Part shown: in pieces, positions 18,048-27,202 of the stretch
Layout of the letters: each line of letters opens with the position of its first letter
Position numbering within the stretch: position 1 is the first letter of the stretch
Assembly (NCBI RefSeq): GCF_002252565.1
Contig: NZ_NPML01000013.1
Coordinates: 1 to 64,000, forward strand
Length of the DNA: 64,000 bases
Source: Petroclostridium xylanilyticum
GTDB lineage: Bacteria > Bacillota > Clostridia > SK-Y3
Direction of reading: 5' to 3'
Notes under the pieces: model-generated
Told to the model about the DNA's origin: nothing
The model's database searches: none
What the model saw: only the letters and a program-made list of their open reading frames with translations
Position numbers and translations under genes: made by a program

Positions 18048-18962
18048 TTAATTGGTATAATTGACCCACTTTTCCTGAAAACGAAACTGAATAAACGTAA
18101 TAATAAATATAATCAAAAAAAGAATAAGTGCCATTGCAGAAGCATAGCCAAATTTAAAGTTAATAAATGCCTGAGAATATATTTGATAAACTAAAACAGA
18201 AGTAGCTCTACCAGGTCCCCCTTCTGTCATGATGTAAATCTGGTCAAATACCTTAAAGGAATTGATTAAGCACATAATGACAACAAAAAACATTGTAGGA
18301 CTCAGCATAGGAAGCGTAATACTCCAAAATTTCTCCCATGCATTTGCCCCATCGATAGTGGCAGCCTCATAGAGCTGATTTGAAATAGATTTTAAACCTG
18401 ATAAGAACATCACCATGTAATATCCGGCCGATTTCCATACGCTCATGATAATTACGGCCGGCATAGCCCATTGAACCGAGGCCGTCCACCGCGGAGGATC
18501 ATTGATTCCCATGGTTTTTAAGAACATGTTGATGGGTCCGAAATCTGCATTATATAAAAATTGCCACACCACCGAAATAGCTACTATAGAAGCAACATGC
18601 GGAAAAAAATGAATGGCACGAAAAACTGTAATCCCTTTCACTCCGTTGTTCAGGGCAACTGCTAATGCAAGTGCTACAATAATGGTTAAAGGTACCGTGG
18701 TGAAAGTATAACAAATAGTGTTCCAAAAGGAAATAATAAAGCTACTGTCCTTAAACATGAGTTCAAAATTTTTCAGTCCTATAAATTTTGCAGGATTGGC
18801 ACTATCCCATTGCATAAAGCTTAAAACAAAAGCTGCCAATACAGGAATAAAAGTAAAGATAAAAAAACCAATAAAATTTGGAAGAAGAAAGCAGTATGCA
18901 GTAATTCTATTTCGTTGTATGATTGCTTTTCCTTTTTTAGATTTTGACTTTTTTTCTGTCAT
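18048..18962 (-). CDS. Carbohydrate ABC transporter permease, MalF/UgpA type (uronate island)
   Basis: This 304-residue protein starts with a basic MTEKKSKSKKGK tail followed by the first membrane segment FLLPNFIGFFIFTFIPVLAA. The EAA loop EAATIDGANAWEKFWSITLP lies near residue 210. It is followed by ATSVLVYQIYSQAF and a last membrane helix. AAAGGAG precedes the ATG at 18962. It pairs with the MalG-type gene downstream and receives substrate from the lipoprotein gene upstream, from which it is separated by a hairpin. Confidence 0.9.
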   Translation of the reverse strand: MTEKKSKSKKGKAIIQRNRITAYCFLLPNFIGFFIFTFIPVLAAFVLSFMQWDSANPAKFIGLKNFELMFKDSSFIISFWNTICYTFTTVPLTIIVALALAVALNNGVKGITVFRAIHFFPHVASIVAISVVWQFLYNADFGPINMFLKTMGINDPPRWTASVQWAMPAVIIMSVWKSAGYYMVMFLSGLKSISNQLYEAATIDGANAWEKFWSITLPMLSPTMFFVVIMCLINSFKVFDQIYIMTEGGPGRATSVLVYQIYSQAFINFKFGYASAMALILFLIIFIITFIQFRFQEKWVNYTN

Positions 18963-18988
18963 TTTGATTCTCCTTTATCCCCAATATA

Positions 18989-19026
18989 TTCTCAATGCCC
19001 TGCAGCAAAACGCAGGACATTGAGAA
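18989..19026 (-). promoter_or_regulatory. Intercistronic stem-loop between binding protein and permease genes
   Basis: TTCTCAATG plus CCTGC pairs with GCAGG plus CATTGAGAA with one mismatch, around an 8-base loop. There is no T-run. Its position between lipoprotein (stop 19038) and permease (start 18962) suggests partial termination or mRNA protection favouring the lipoprotein. Confidence 0.65.
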
Positions 19027-19037
19027 GCCATAAACTT

Positions 19038-20369
19038 TTATTTATTTTGCTCCATAATTTCTTTTCTTCTCTTTTCCATATCGGCTATCGCAGCATCAAC
19101 CGTTTTATTTCCAGTTGCTACCATTTGAATTTCTTCATCTACCATTTTTCCTAATAGCCCACTAAGTTTATGTGCAGGCCACTCTAAATATATATTATTT
19201 GTTTTTAATGCATCCTGACCCTCTTTCGGAAAATCGGGGTTTTCATTGAATATTTTCATAACTTCTTCATCCATGTATCCAGGAATCAAAAGATTTTTCG
19301 CAAGTATTTTTGCCCCTTCTTTACCTCCTATAAATTTCGCAAGTTTCCAGGCTGCATCTTTATGCTTGGTTTTGGAATTAATTACAACAGGAGTGGTTAA
19401 ACCAATAGTAGCGTCATTACTCCCTTCCCAAACTGGCATTTGAACTATGCCCCAATTTATATTGTGCTTACCATCTTGTTTATCTTTTACCAGTGCATTG
19501 ATAAACCATGTGCCCATGTATAGCATACCAACGTTGCCTTTCTCAAAAATTCCTCTATAGTGAGCCCCCATAGATTTGTTGGTTGCATAGTCAGCAGCAG
19601 ATTTATCTTTTAATTGTATATCACAAAGCAGCTCCAGACCATCCTTCAACATACTGTAACTGCCTTCCACCATGTTGCCCGCCCCTTTTTGTAAGCCCAT
19701 CAAAAAGTACGCGCTAGCCCAGGTCTGAATATATGAACCATAAATCTTATTGTTTCCTTCACCTGAAGTCAATTTTTTAGATGTTTCTTTAAAATCATTC
19801 CAAGTCCAGTCATTAGTCGGATAAGCAATTTTTGCCTGGTCAAATAAGTCTTTATTATAGAATAACAGCCAATAATCACTCCGATATGGTAATCCGTAAA
19901 GTTTACCATCAATTTTAAGTTTCTCCATCATACTGCCATATGGCTCTAAGTTCAAATTATCCTTTGCAACTAGTTCATCGATAGGCATTATCTGATTTTT
20001 CAGAACCATACCGGCAAAACTTGAAGGGTCCTTTGCATAGAATACATCAATAGCTTCCCCTCCGGCTAGCATGACGGTTAATTTATCTGCATATTCTTTT
20101 GCAGCAATATCCAACACTTCAATACCTATATCTGGATTCATCTTCTTAAAAGTCTCAATAATCTCCTTGTCATACCCTGATGTTTCATAGTCCCAACAAG
20201 AAAATTTTAGTTTTACCTGTTCTTTCTCCTCTGGTTGTGCTTTAGATTCTTTTTTTTCTGTGTTCGCCGCAGACTGCGTCTGTTCTACTTTTTTTCCACA
20301 TCCTGCAAAGAATGTGACAACCATTAAGAACGTGAGTAATAATGCTATACGTTTTTTTGCATTTTCCAT
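19038..20369 (-). CDS. Extracellular solute-binding lipoprotein, family 1 (uronate island)
   Basis: This 443-residue type 2 binding protein of the maltose/multiple-sugar kind has the signal MENAKKRIALLLTFLMVVTF and lipobox FAGC (Cys about 24). A Q/E/K linker leads to VKLKFSCWDYETSGYDKEII. ADKLTVMLAGGEAIDVFYAKD, GLPYRSDYWLLFYNKDLFD and TPVVINSKTKHKDAAWKLAKF are typical of ABC sugar binders. AGGAGG precedes the ATG. It begins the import operon whose products feed the uronic-acid enzymes. The two-component system immediately upstream probably controls it. Ligand is probably a uronic-acid oligosaccharide, by context only. Confidence 0.9.
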   Translation of the reverse strand: MENAKKRIALLLTFLMVVTFFAGCGKKVEQTQSAANTEKKESKAQPEEKEQVKLKFSCWDYETSGYDKEIIETFKKMNPDIGIEVLDIAAKEYADKLTVMLAGGEAIDVFYAKDPSSFAGMVLKNQIMPIDELVAKDNLNLEPYGSMMEKLKIDGKLYGLPYRSDYWLLFYNKDLFDQAKIAYPTNDWTWNDFKETSKKLTSGEGNNKIYGSYIQTWASAYFLMGLQKGAGNMVEGSYSMLKDGLELLCDIQLKDKSAADYATNKSMGAHYRGIFEKGNVGMLYMGTWFINALVKDKQDGKHNINWGIVQMPVWEGSNDATIGLTTPVVINSKTKHKDAAWKLAKFIGGKEGAKILAKNLLIPGYMDEEVMKIFNENPDFPKEGQDALKTNNIYLEWPAHKLSGLLGKMVDEEIQMVATGNKTVDAAIADMEKRRKEIMEQNK

Positions 20370-20555
20370 ATTTATTCCTCCTACACATTAATTTGTTCTA
20401 CATTTTTATGATAGCTTTTTTTTAATGGGTTTAAAATGGAGGATTATTGTATTTGTTGCATTTCCATTGGTAAATTTGCATCGTTATTTAGCTATAATTA
20501 TTGTTGAAATTAATCGTAAATGAAAATTATAAATATTATTGTATTATCCCCAGAT

Positions 20556-22178
20556 TTATTGCATTTTTACTGAATTCTTAAATTCCCCTGGACTCATTCC
20601 GGTTATTTTTTTGAAAATTCTATTAAAATAGTATGTATTCTCATATCCCACCTTCAAGCCAACTTCATATACTTTATATTGAGTTGTCTGTAGCAGTACT
20701 TTGGCCTTTTCAATTCTCATTTGAGTAAGATATTCCGAATAGCTTTTACCGATGTACTGTTTAAGCAATGTGCTAAAATAGGAAGGGTTTAAATTGACCT
20801 CATTTGCTACCTCTTTAAGTGAAATATCTTCATTATAGTGTTCTTCAATATATTTTTTCGCCTTTACAATAATACGTGGATAGTCCATTTCCTCCTCTTT
20901 TTTTATATAACATATCAAATCCTCCATCACCATACGGATCCATTCTTTAGCCTCTTTAATACTTTTTATGTATAAAAGTTGATGGTAAGAACGGTAGCTT
21001 CTGTTCATTATATCCATAATATTTAGTTGGTTTGTTTCACAAAACTCTGATATCATGTAAAGAAGTTCCAGCATTACATTAAAAACAGACTGCGGACTTA
21101 AAGGCAATGTAAAAATATCTTTAAGAATTCTTGCAGATAATTCTTCTATCTCATCTTTACTATAAAAAGCTAATGCTCTGTGCAATCTCTCCTTCATATT
21201 CAATATAGAAATTTCGTCTTTTTGGAATCCACATTCCTTTACATCGTTCCATAGAATAATCCCCTTATCTCCCTTGAAAAACCGGTATTTTACGGCATCT
21301 GTTGCCTGATAATAGGCCTCGCGTATTCCCTTTATTGTTCTTTCACCTTCACCCACCCCAAATACCGCAGTTATATCCAAATACTGTTTCAACATTTCAA
21401 TTAGCCGCTGTGCTACTGTCATAATAAGCTTCTCACTAATTTCTACGTTACCATTTTTTGAAGAAACAAGAATATAGAACTCACTGGGTTTTCCTTCAAA
21501 ACAGTATCCATTTAGGGAATCGTTCACGATTTCTTCGGTGATGTTTATGATTGAACAATTCAATACATGTAATTCATCATCCGATACTTCTTCAAACCGG
21601 TGCATTTCTCCAATCTTCATCATCATACAATAAACATGTTGCGCATTTAATTGAATATTCAAGAATTCCATGGATTGCCTTAATTCTTCTTCATCTGTAT
21701 AAAAACCGCTTAAAATATCTCTTAAAAAGTTCCTTCGCATTACATGCAGGTTTTTCCTTACATGACGGTCAAAACTCATCTTTTTATCTTCATTTTCATT
21801 TTCTTCTTTAATCCTGGCACGTACTTTTTCCAATATCCTGATCAGATGTTCAGGCTCCATTTCCAGCTTAAGTATATAGTCCTCTGCTCCCAGCTTCATA
21901 GCTTCCTTTACCAGCTGAAAATCATCATAACTGCTTAAAGCAATTACCTTGGGACTTTTGGTCAACAGCATAATCTGCCTCATCAGCTCTATTCCATCCA
22001 TGACCGGCATTCTGATATCTGTAATGACAATGTCAGGGTGGGTGTCATAAATTATTTCCAATGCCTTTTTGCCGTCGCTTGCTTCCCCGATAAGCTCAAA
22101 TCCATTTTCTTCCCAATTAATCATAGATTTAAGACCAACCCGTACAACTGCTTCATCATCAACAATCAATATTTTCAA
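20556..22178 (-). CDS. YesN-type response regulator with AraC DNA-binding domain (uronate island)
   Basis: About 540 residues. The receiver domain begins LKILIVDDEAVVRVGLKSMI, with the phosphoacceptor Asp in PDIVITDIRMPVMDG and the Lys in DYILKLEMEP. The last 100 residues form an AraC double helix-turn-helix (ISLKEVANEVNLNPSYFSTL, then VGYENTYYFNRIFKKITGMS). The frame allows GTG (22199) and ATG (22187). GTGAGG abuts the ATG but is 9 bases from a TTG at 22178, which is the preferred start. It overlaps the end of the kinase gene. It presumably activates the adjacent importer and hydrolase genes when its sugar signal is present. Confidence 0.88.
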   Translation of the reverse strand: MKILIVDDEAVVRVGLKSMINWEENGFELIGEASDGKKALEIIYDTHPDIVITDIRMPVMDGIELMRQIMLLTKSPKVIALSSYDDFQLVKEAMKLGAEDYILKLEMEPEHLIRILEKVRARIKEENENEDKKMSFDRHVRKNLHVMRRNFLRDILSGFYTDEEELRQSMEFLNIQLNAQHVYCMMMKIGEMHRFEEVSDDELHVLNCSIINITEEIVNDSLNGYCFEGKPSEFYILVSSKNGNVEISEKLIMTVAQRLIEMLKQYLDITAVFGVGEGERTIKGIREAYYQATDAVKYRFFKGDKGIILWNDVKECGFQKDEISILNMKERLHRALAFYSKDEIEELSARILKDIFTLPLSPQSVFNVMLELLYMISEFCETNQLNIMDIMNRSYRSYHQLLYIKSIKEAKEWIRMVMEDLICYIKKEEEMDYPRIIVKAKKYIEEHYNEDISLKEVANEVNLNPSYFSTLLKQYIGKSYSEYLTQMRIEKAKVLLQTTQYKVYEVGLKVGYENTYYFNRIFKKITGMSPGEFKNSVKMQ

Positions 22179-23988
22179 TGTTGTCATCCTCACTTTCACA
22201 AAATACTACTGGCAATCTTACAGTTACTTTTGTATACTTATCTTCTATACTCTCGAAAAGCAGACCATATTGCTCTCCATACATCAGTTTTATACGTTGA
22301 TGAATATTACTTAGTCCTATACCTTTAATACCTCTGCCACTTCCACTGTCATTGTCTTTTTCCAAAATAGACGTTATTTTTTCTTTACTGATCCCCACAC
22401 CGTCGTCCCATATTTCCAACTTAAGATCTCCGCCGTCTTTTTGGACTGATAGCAGTATATTACCGGTTCCATTCTTAGGTTCAATTCCATGAAATATTGA
22501 ATTTTCTACAATTGGCTGTAAAATAAATTTTGGCACTAAACATCTTTGTAAATTCTCGTCCTGTAACTTTTTTTCAAAATTAACCTTGCCTTTGTAACGA
22601 ATTTTCTGGATATGTATATAATCTTCTAGAATATCTAATTCCTCACTAAGAGTAATTTTTTCATTCATATCCCCCAAAACAGCTTTGAGAAGCCTTCCCA
22701 AGCAACCCACCATTTTTTTTATTCCTTGTGCCCCCTGCATTGCAGCCATCCATTTTATAGAATTTAACGTATTATACAAAAAGTGTGGATTTATCTGGTT
22801 TTGAAGCATTTTTATTTCGACTTCTCGCTTTTCCTTTTCTTTTCGAAGGCTTTGATGAATAAGATTTTGTATATCTGTCGCCATCTTGGTAATACTTTTG
22901 CCTAACTCACTTATTTCATTACTACTATTTAAAGTGATTGAATAATTAAAATTTCCTTTGGCAATCTCATTGACCTGTCTTACCAGAATCTGGATTGGTC
23001 TTGTGAAATTACCGGACAAGTAAAATGAAAGAAATCCACTTATCAGCATTGTGCCCACAATAAGCAGGATAGTTGTATTTGCAACAATTCTTAGCTGCTC
23101 TTCAATCTGAAACATAGGAACAACTTCTATAATTCTCCAACCTGTCTTGTAAGATATTTTATGTACGATAAGACTCTTCTTTCCATCAGTATCTATTTCA
23201 AAAAAATATGAATTATCCTTTAACATTTTAGCAAACATTTCAGTATTTTTTATATTACTAGCAACCAAGTTTATCTGATTACTAAACAGAACATTGCCCT
23301 CCTCGTCAATCAAATAAAATTTTTCTCCATTTTCTAGAGGTATTCCTTTATAACAGTCCTCAAAAAATTTCTGCCTAAAAAACAAAATAGAACATCCGAG
23401 ATTCTTGCCACTATTTATATCTAAAATTTGTCGGTATAAAAGAATGACATATTTATTATCCGAAATATTTGTATAGTTCTTAAAGATACCACCCCATACA
23501 ACCTTACCGTTGGCCTGTTCTCCTTTTCTAAACCACTCCTCCTGTTTCAAATCGTTTATATCAATCAAGTAGGCATCAAGACCATTTCTTAAGTCAAGTG
23601 AATTATTCCCAAGAATAAAAAATGAAGAAATATAACTTGTAACCGGAAGATACTTGAATTGTTTTTCTATACTTTCAATCACTTGCTTCTTTTCTTGATC
23701 ATAATTATCTACTTCTGTAGGATTTCTTTTAAGTAATTTCATAATATCCTTATCTACATATATCCAATCTGTCAATTGATTGGCTTGTTCAACATGATTC
23801 TCAATATTGTTCATGATTTGAGAAATAATCTTATAGTGGCTATCACCCACACTTTTTTTCACTGCACTCTTTGAAGTAATATAATAATAGATGCTAATTA
23901 TACTGGTAGGTATAAAAGCGATTAAAATAAAATATATTAAAAGTTGGTCTTTTAACGATAATCCGGGTCTTAAATGTATTTTTTTCAT
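22159..23988 (-). CDS. YesM-type sensor histidine kinase (uronate island)
   Basis: About 610 residues. A membrane helix near the N-terminus (DQLLIYFILIAFIPTSIISI) precedes an extracellular sensor domain. A second helix (TTILLIVGTMLISGFLSFYL) leads to HAMP (FTRPIQILVRQVNEIAKGNF) and a His_kinase domain with QNQINPHFLYNTLNSIKWMA, where His is the phosphorylation site. The ATPase domain has VENSIFHGIEPK and WDDGVGI. The ATG at 23988 has GGGG 9 bases upstream and is preferred over 24003. It overlaps the response regulator by about 20 bases, so the two are coupled. It probably senses uronic sugars or a liganded binding protein. Confidence 0.9.
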   Translation of the reverse strand: MKKIHLRPGLSLKDQLLIYFILIAFIPTSIISIYYYITSKSAVKKSVGDSHYKIISQIMNNIENHVEQANQLTDWIYVDKDIMKLLKRNPTEVDNYDQEKKQVIESIEKQFKYLPVTSYISSFFILGNNSLDLRNGLDAYLIDINDLKQEEWFRKGEQANGKVVWGGIFKNYTNISDNKYVILLYRQILDINSGKNLGCSILFFRQKFFEDCYKGIPLENGEKFYLIDEEGNVLFSNQINLVASNIKNTEMFAKMLKDNSYFFEIDTDGKKSLIVHKISYKTGWRIIEVVPMFQIEEQLRIVANTTILLIVGTMLISGFLSFYLSGNFTRPIQILVRQVNEIAKGNFNYSITLNSSNEISELGKSITKMATDIQNLIHQSLRKEKEKREVEIKMLQNQINPHFLYNTLNSIKWMAAMQGAQGIKKMVGCLGRLLKAVLGDMNEKITLSEELDILEDYIHIQKIRYKGKVNFEKKLQDENLQRCLVPKFILQPIVENSIFHGIEPKNGTGNILLSVQKDGGDLKLEIWDDGVGISKEKITSILEKDNDSGSGRGIKGIGLSNIHQRIKLMYGEQYGLLFESIEDKYTKVTVRLPVVFCESEDDNIENIDC

Positions 23989-24003
23989 ACTGCTGCACCC
24001 CAT

Positions 24004-24309
24004 AAATTAAGAATAAAAGCACTGCGCTTTTATGATTGTTACCTTTATATTTATATAAAACAAAGGAATTTTACACTTCTATTATACTCTGTACTTGGTT
24101 TTGCTGCAACAACTCAATATCAGCGGCTCAAAAACTATAAAATTTATTCTGCTGTTAAAAACACCGTTAACACCTTCTTTGGGTTAGATGATGCTGCGCA
24201 ATAAACTTGTAAACTGGTATTTACTTTTTTAACTTTTATGATTATTTATACTTGCTCTGGGTATAAATAATACCGAAATAAAATTTCATTACTGAATGGA
24301 GGCATAATT
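24004..24309. other. Intergenic region between divergent kinase and peroxiredoxin genes
   Basis: About 300 bases. It contains CTGCAACAACTCA near 24105, similar to the inverted repeat at 4580-4720, and a short open frame ending at 24204 that resembles no family with confidence. A palindrome (24241-24271) precedes the peroxiredoxin gene and is listed separately. Confidence 0.5.
24241..24271. promoter_or_regulatory. Perfect inverted repeat upstream of peroxiredoxin
   Basis: ATTATTTATAC and GTATAAATAAT are exact complements separated by 9 bases, ending 38 bases before the start codon. It could be an operator (a PerR box is shorter and closer spaced) or an mRNA hairpin in the leader. The function is not decided. 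Confidence 0.5.
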
Positions 24310-24846
24310 ATGGAAAGATTAGTCGGAAAAGCAGCTCCCGATTTTTCAATGAAAACCGCTTTGGGAGATGGACAGGGATTTGGAGAGGTAAGCTTGCAAA
24401 GCTATAAGGGGAAATGGCTTGTAATGTTTTTCTATCCATTAGACTTTACCTTTGTCTGCCCGACGGAGATTACCGGATACAGTAAAAGATACAATGATTT
24501 TAAAAATGCCGGTGCCGATGTATTAGCTGTAAGTACTGACAGCCAGTATTCCCATCAGGCATGGATTAACCTGGATCCAAGTAAAGGCGGGCTTGGCAAA
24601 TTGAACTTCCCAATTGCATCCGACCTTACAAAATCCGTTTCAAAAGACTATGGCGTTTTGATTGAAGAAGAAGGAATTGCTTTAAGAGGATTATTTATCA
24701 TTGACCCTCAAGGAATTTTAAGGTATTCGGTGATTCATGACCTTAATGTTGGAAGAAGTGTAGATGAAACGCTTCGCGTGCTGCATGCACTCCAGACTGG
24801 TGGATTATGTCCGGTCGACTGGAAACCGGGAGAAAAAACACTATAA
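24310..24846 (+). CDS. 2-Cys peroxiredoxin (AhpC/Prx type)
   Basis: This 178-residue protein reduces hydrogen peroxide and organic peroxides in the cytoplasm. The peroxidatic Cys is in DFTFVCPTEI near residue 50, with the supporting Thr two residues before it in the usual PxxxTxxC-like context. The resolving Cys is in GGLCPVDWKPG near the C-terminus, so it is a typical 2-Cys type. DPQGILRYSVIHDLNVGR is a conserved Prx stretch. GGAGG precedes the ATG. It stands alone on the plus strand between convergent and divergent sugar operons. No reductase (AhpF or a thioredoxin pair) is adjacent. A hairpin at 24860-24886 follows the stop. Confidence 0.95.
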   Translation: MERLVGKAAPDFSMKTALGDGQGFGEVSLQSYKGKWLVMFFYPLDFTFVCPTEITGYSKRYNDFKNAGADVLAVSTDSQYSHQAWINLDPSKGGLGKLNFPIASDLTKSVSKDYGVLIEEEGIALRGLFIIDPQGILRYSVIHDLNVGRSVDETLRVLHALQTGGLCPVDWKPGEKTL

Positions 24847-24859
24847 AAATACACAAACA

Positions 24860-24886
24860 TAGGGCGGATACGCAGATCCGCCCCTA
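24860..24886. repeat. REP-like hairpin, GGGCGG family (copy 1)
   Basis: TAGGGCGGAT pairs with ATCCGCCCCTA around a 6-base loop, with one extra C. It closely resembles 35645-35671 and the REP type seen in many bacterial genomes. It lies between convergent gene ends and may also act as a bidirectional terminator. Confidence 0.7.
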
Positions 24887-24931
24887 TTAAATATTATTAA
24901 ATGTATCGTACAGGATGAGTAGTATCATGTA

Positions 24932-27121
24932 TTAGTCACTAATTTTGAATCTCCATACAACACTTTGAAAATCACCTTTTAATTCAGGAATATTGAGTCC
25001 AATAAACATAAGTTCATCTCCACCATAAATTTTATCGGTATCCATTAACCTGTAATTTATAACAGGATTTAATCCTTTCAACCGTAACTTTTTCATCGGT
25101 GGATTTGGTTGAGCCAGTATATTAAAGTAAGCAACCAAAGCCTCCGTTTGATCTTCCGAGACAAACATCCATGCCGCTTCATTTCCTTCAAAAGGACTTA
25201 TAAGACGATAAAATTCACCAAACTGGACAAGGTGTCTGATATCTTTATAGTAAGCAACCTGTTTTTTCACAATTCCTTTTTCTTCTTCGGTTAACTTTGT
25301 AAGGTCAAGTTCATAACCAAAATTTCCTGACATCGCTACATTTCCACGCATCTCCAGAGAAGTATTACGGTGCACCTGATGGTTGGGAACAGCGGAAACA
25401 TGGGCACCCATGGTACTAACAGGGTAAACGATACTGGTACCATACTGGATATACAGCCTGGATACCGCATCAGTATTATCGCTGGTCCACGTCTGCGGCA
25501 TATAATATAAGATGCCGGGATCAAACCTTCCTCCTCCGCCGGAGCAACTTTCAAATAAGATGTGTGGAAAGGCCCTGGTAATCTCGTCCATAATCCTGTA
25601 AAGCCCCAAGACATATCTGTGGGCTGTTTCCCTCTGTTTTTCAGCCGGCAGACTGGCCGAACCTATTTCTGTCAAATGCCGGTTCATATCCCATTTTACA
25701 TAAGTAATCGGGGCACTCGAAAGAATATCGGAAACCATTTTGATGATGGCGTCGCATACTTCCTTACGCGACAGGTCCAGGACCAATTGGTTCCTTCCTT
25801 CGGAACAGGGCCTATTGGGGACATGCAGGCACCAATCCGGATGTGCCCGATACAAATCACTATCTGCTGAAATCATCTCTGGTTCAAACCACAAGCCAAA
25901 CTGCATCCCCATATCATTTACCTTTTTTACGATATCTTCCAATCCCTCCGGGAACTTTTTCCTGTTAACAAACCAATCGCCCAATGAACAGTTATCACGA
26001 TCCCTTTTACCAAACCATCCATCATCCAGAACAAAAAGTTCTATGCCCAATTCCTTTGCACTCTTTGCGATACTTTCAATTTTTTCGGCATTAAAATCAA
26101 AATATGTCGCTTCCCAGTTATTGATAAGGATAGGTCTTACCCTGTCCCTGTATTGTCCACGGCAGAGCCTGGTCCTGTATAGTTTATGATAGGTCCTGGA
26201 CATCTTTCCTATACCGCTGTCCGAATAAACAAGTACAACTTCCGGTGTCTGAAATTCTTCACCCGGTCCCAGTATCCATGTAAAATCAAACGGATTAATA
26301 CCTATTGAAACACGCGTATTATCATACTGGTCAACTTCAGCCTGAGCAAGAAAATTCCCGCTATAGACCAGATTGAAACCATAAGCCTCTCCATAGTCCT
26401 CATTGGTATCTCTGCGTAAAAGTGCTATAAAAGGATTTTGTTGATGACTGCTGGTCCCCCTGCGGCTTTCAACCGATTGGCTGCCCGATACCAGTGGACG
26501 CCTTTTAATATGCCTTTCCCTGGCCCATGCTCCTGAAAGCTGCATGAAATCAAAATTCGCATCTGAAAAATCAACACTCATGCTTAAAGCACGAAGGATT
26601 TTTAATGGTTGGTTTCCTTTGTTCATAAAAAGTACTGATCTGGTAATTGCATTAAATTGTTCATAAACTGTATAGGATAGTATCACCTCCAGGCCGGTTA
26701 CCGTATCAACCAATTCCAACTGCAATGTTTCCGCTTCATCCTCACTTTCAATATAAGTAGCCGGAAGACCCTTTAATTGCGGTTTGCCTTTTAAAATTTT
26801 ATGGGATTTGTACCTTAAATCCGAAATTGTAGAGCCATTCTCAAGTTGTATCTGGTATGCGGGACTACGGAAATCCGTATTCCCATATGCCGGATATTCC
26901 TGCGGAAGGGTATCCAAAGACAAGCTGAGGTCGTATGGATACGGATTAGGAGAAAAAGCCCTCTCTTTAAATTGTAATAGATGAGACAAATTGGATGTTT
27001 TTACCTTTTTCCCCCAATAAAGGTGAGCAACATAGCCCCGTTCCAAGACCTGCAAAACATAACTTGTATCTTTGGCCTGTAAATGAAAGATTCTATTCGA
27101 CTCATTATAAATAATGCTCAT
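24932..27121 (-). CDS. Alpha-galactosidase, glycoside hydrolase family 36
   Basis: 729 residues, the usual size of bacterial GH36 enzymes. Hydrolyses terminal alpha-1,6-galactose from raffinose-family oligosaccharides or galactomannan fragments in the cytoplasm. Motifs are RPILINNWEATYFDF, ELFVLDDGWFGKRD, YVKWDMNRHLTE (nucleophile Asp), LFESCSGGGGRFDPGILYY and TSDNTDAVSRL (acid/base Asp). No signal peptide. AGGAGGAG precedes the ATG at 27121. It follows the second binding-protein gene, from which it is separated by a hairpin, and is the only hydrolase in this island. It therefore identifies the island as an alpha-galactoside uptake and use system. Confidence 0.95.
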   Translation of the reverse strand: MSIIYNESNRIFHLQAKDTSYVLQVLERGYVAHLYWGKKVKTSNLSHLLQFKERAFSPNPYPYDLSLSLDTLPQEYPAYGNTDFRSPAYQIQLENGSTISDLRYKSHKILKGKPQLKGLPATYIESEDEAETLQLELVDTVTGLEVILSYTVYEQFNAITRSVLFMNKGNQPLKILRALSMSVDFSDANFDFMQLSGAWARERHIKRRPLVSGSQSVESRRGTSSHQQNPFIALLRRDTNEDYGEAYGFNLVYSGNFLAQAEVDQYDNTRVSIGINPFDFTWILGPGEEFQTPEVVLVYSDSGIGKMSRTYHKLYRTRLCRGQYRDRVRPILINNWEATYFDFNAEKIESIAKSAKELGIELFVLDDGWFGKRDRDNCSLGDWFVNRKKFPEGLEDIVKKVNDMGMQFGLWFEPEMISADSDLYRAHPDWCLHVPNRPCSEGRNQLVLDLSRKEVCDAIIKMVSDILSSAPITYVKWDMNRHLTEIGSASLPAEKQRETAHRYVLGLYRIMDEITRAFPHILFESCSGGGGRFDPGILYYMPQTWTSDNTDAVSRLYIQYGTSIVYPVSTMGAHVSAVPNHQVHRNTSLEMRGNVAMSGNFGYELDLTKLTEEEKGIVKKQVAYYKDIRHLVQFGEFYRLISPFEGNEAAWMFVSEDQTEALVAYFNILAQPNPPMKKLRLKGLNPVINYRLMDTDKIYGGDELMFIGLNIPELKGDFQSVVWRFKISD

Positions 27122-27163
27122 AATCTCCTCCTGTTTTAAGTATTGATTTTACTTTTTCATATT

Positions 27164-27196
27164 ATAATTGCCCAGGACAACCTCCCAGGCAATTAT
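27164..27196 (-). promoter_or_regulatory. Intercistronic stem-loop before the GH36 gene
   Basis: ATAATTGCC pairs with GGCAATTAT (9 bp) around a 15-base loop. It lies between the second binding-protein stop (27203) and the GH36 start (27121). No T-run follows. It probably modulates relative expression. Confidence 0.55.
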
Positions 27197-27202
27197 TTGA
27201 GA

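Noticed and set aside
23974-24204. Short plus-strand frame ending AVKNTVNTFFGLDDAAQ, considered as a transposase tail
   Set aside because: Only a vague resemblance; no catalytic motif, no start and no inverted-repeat partner could be matched with confidence.
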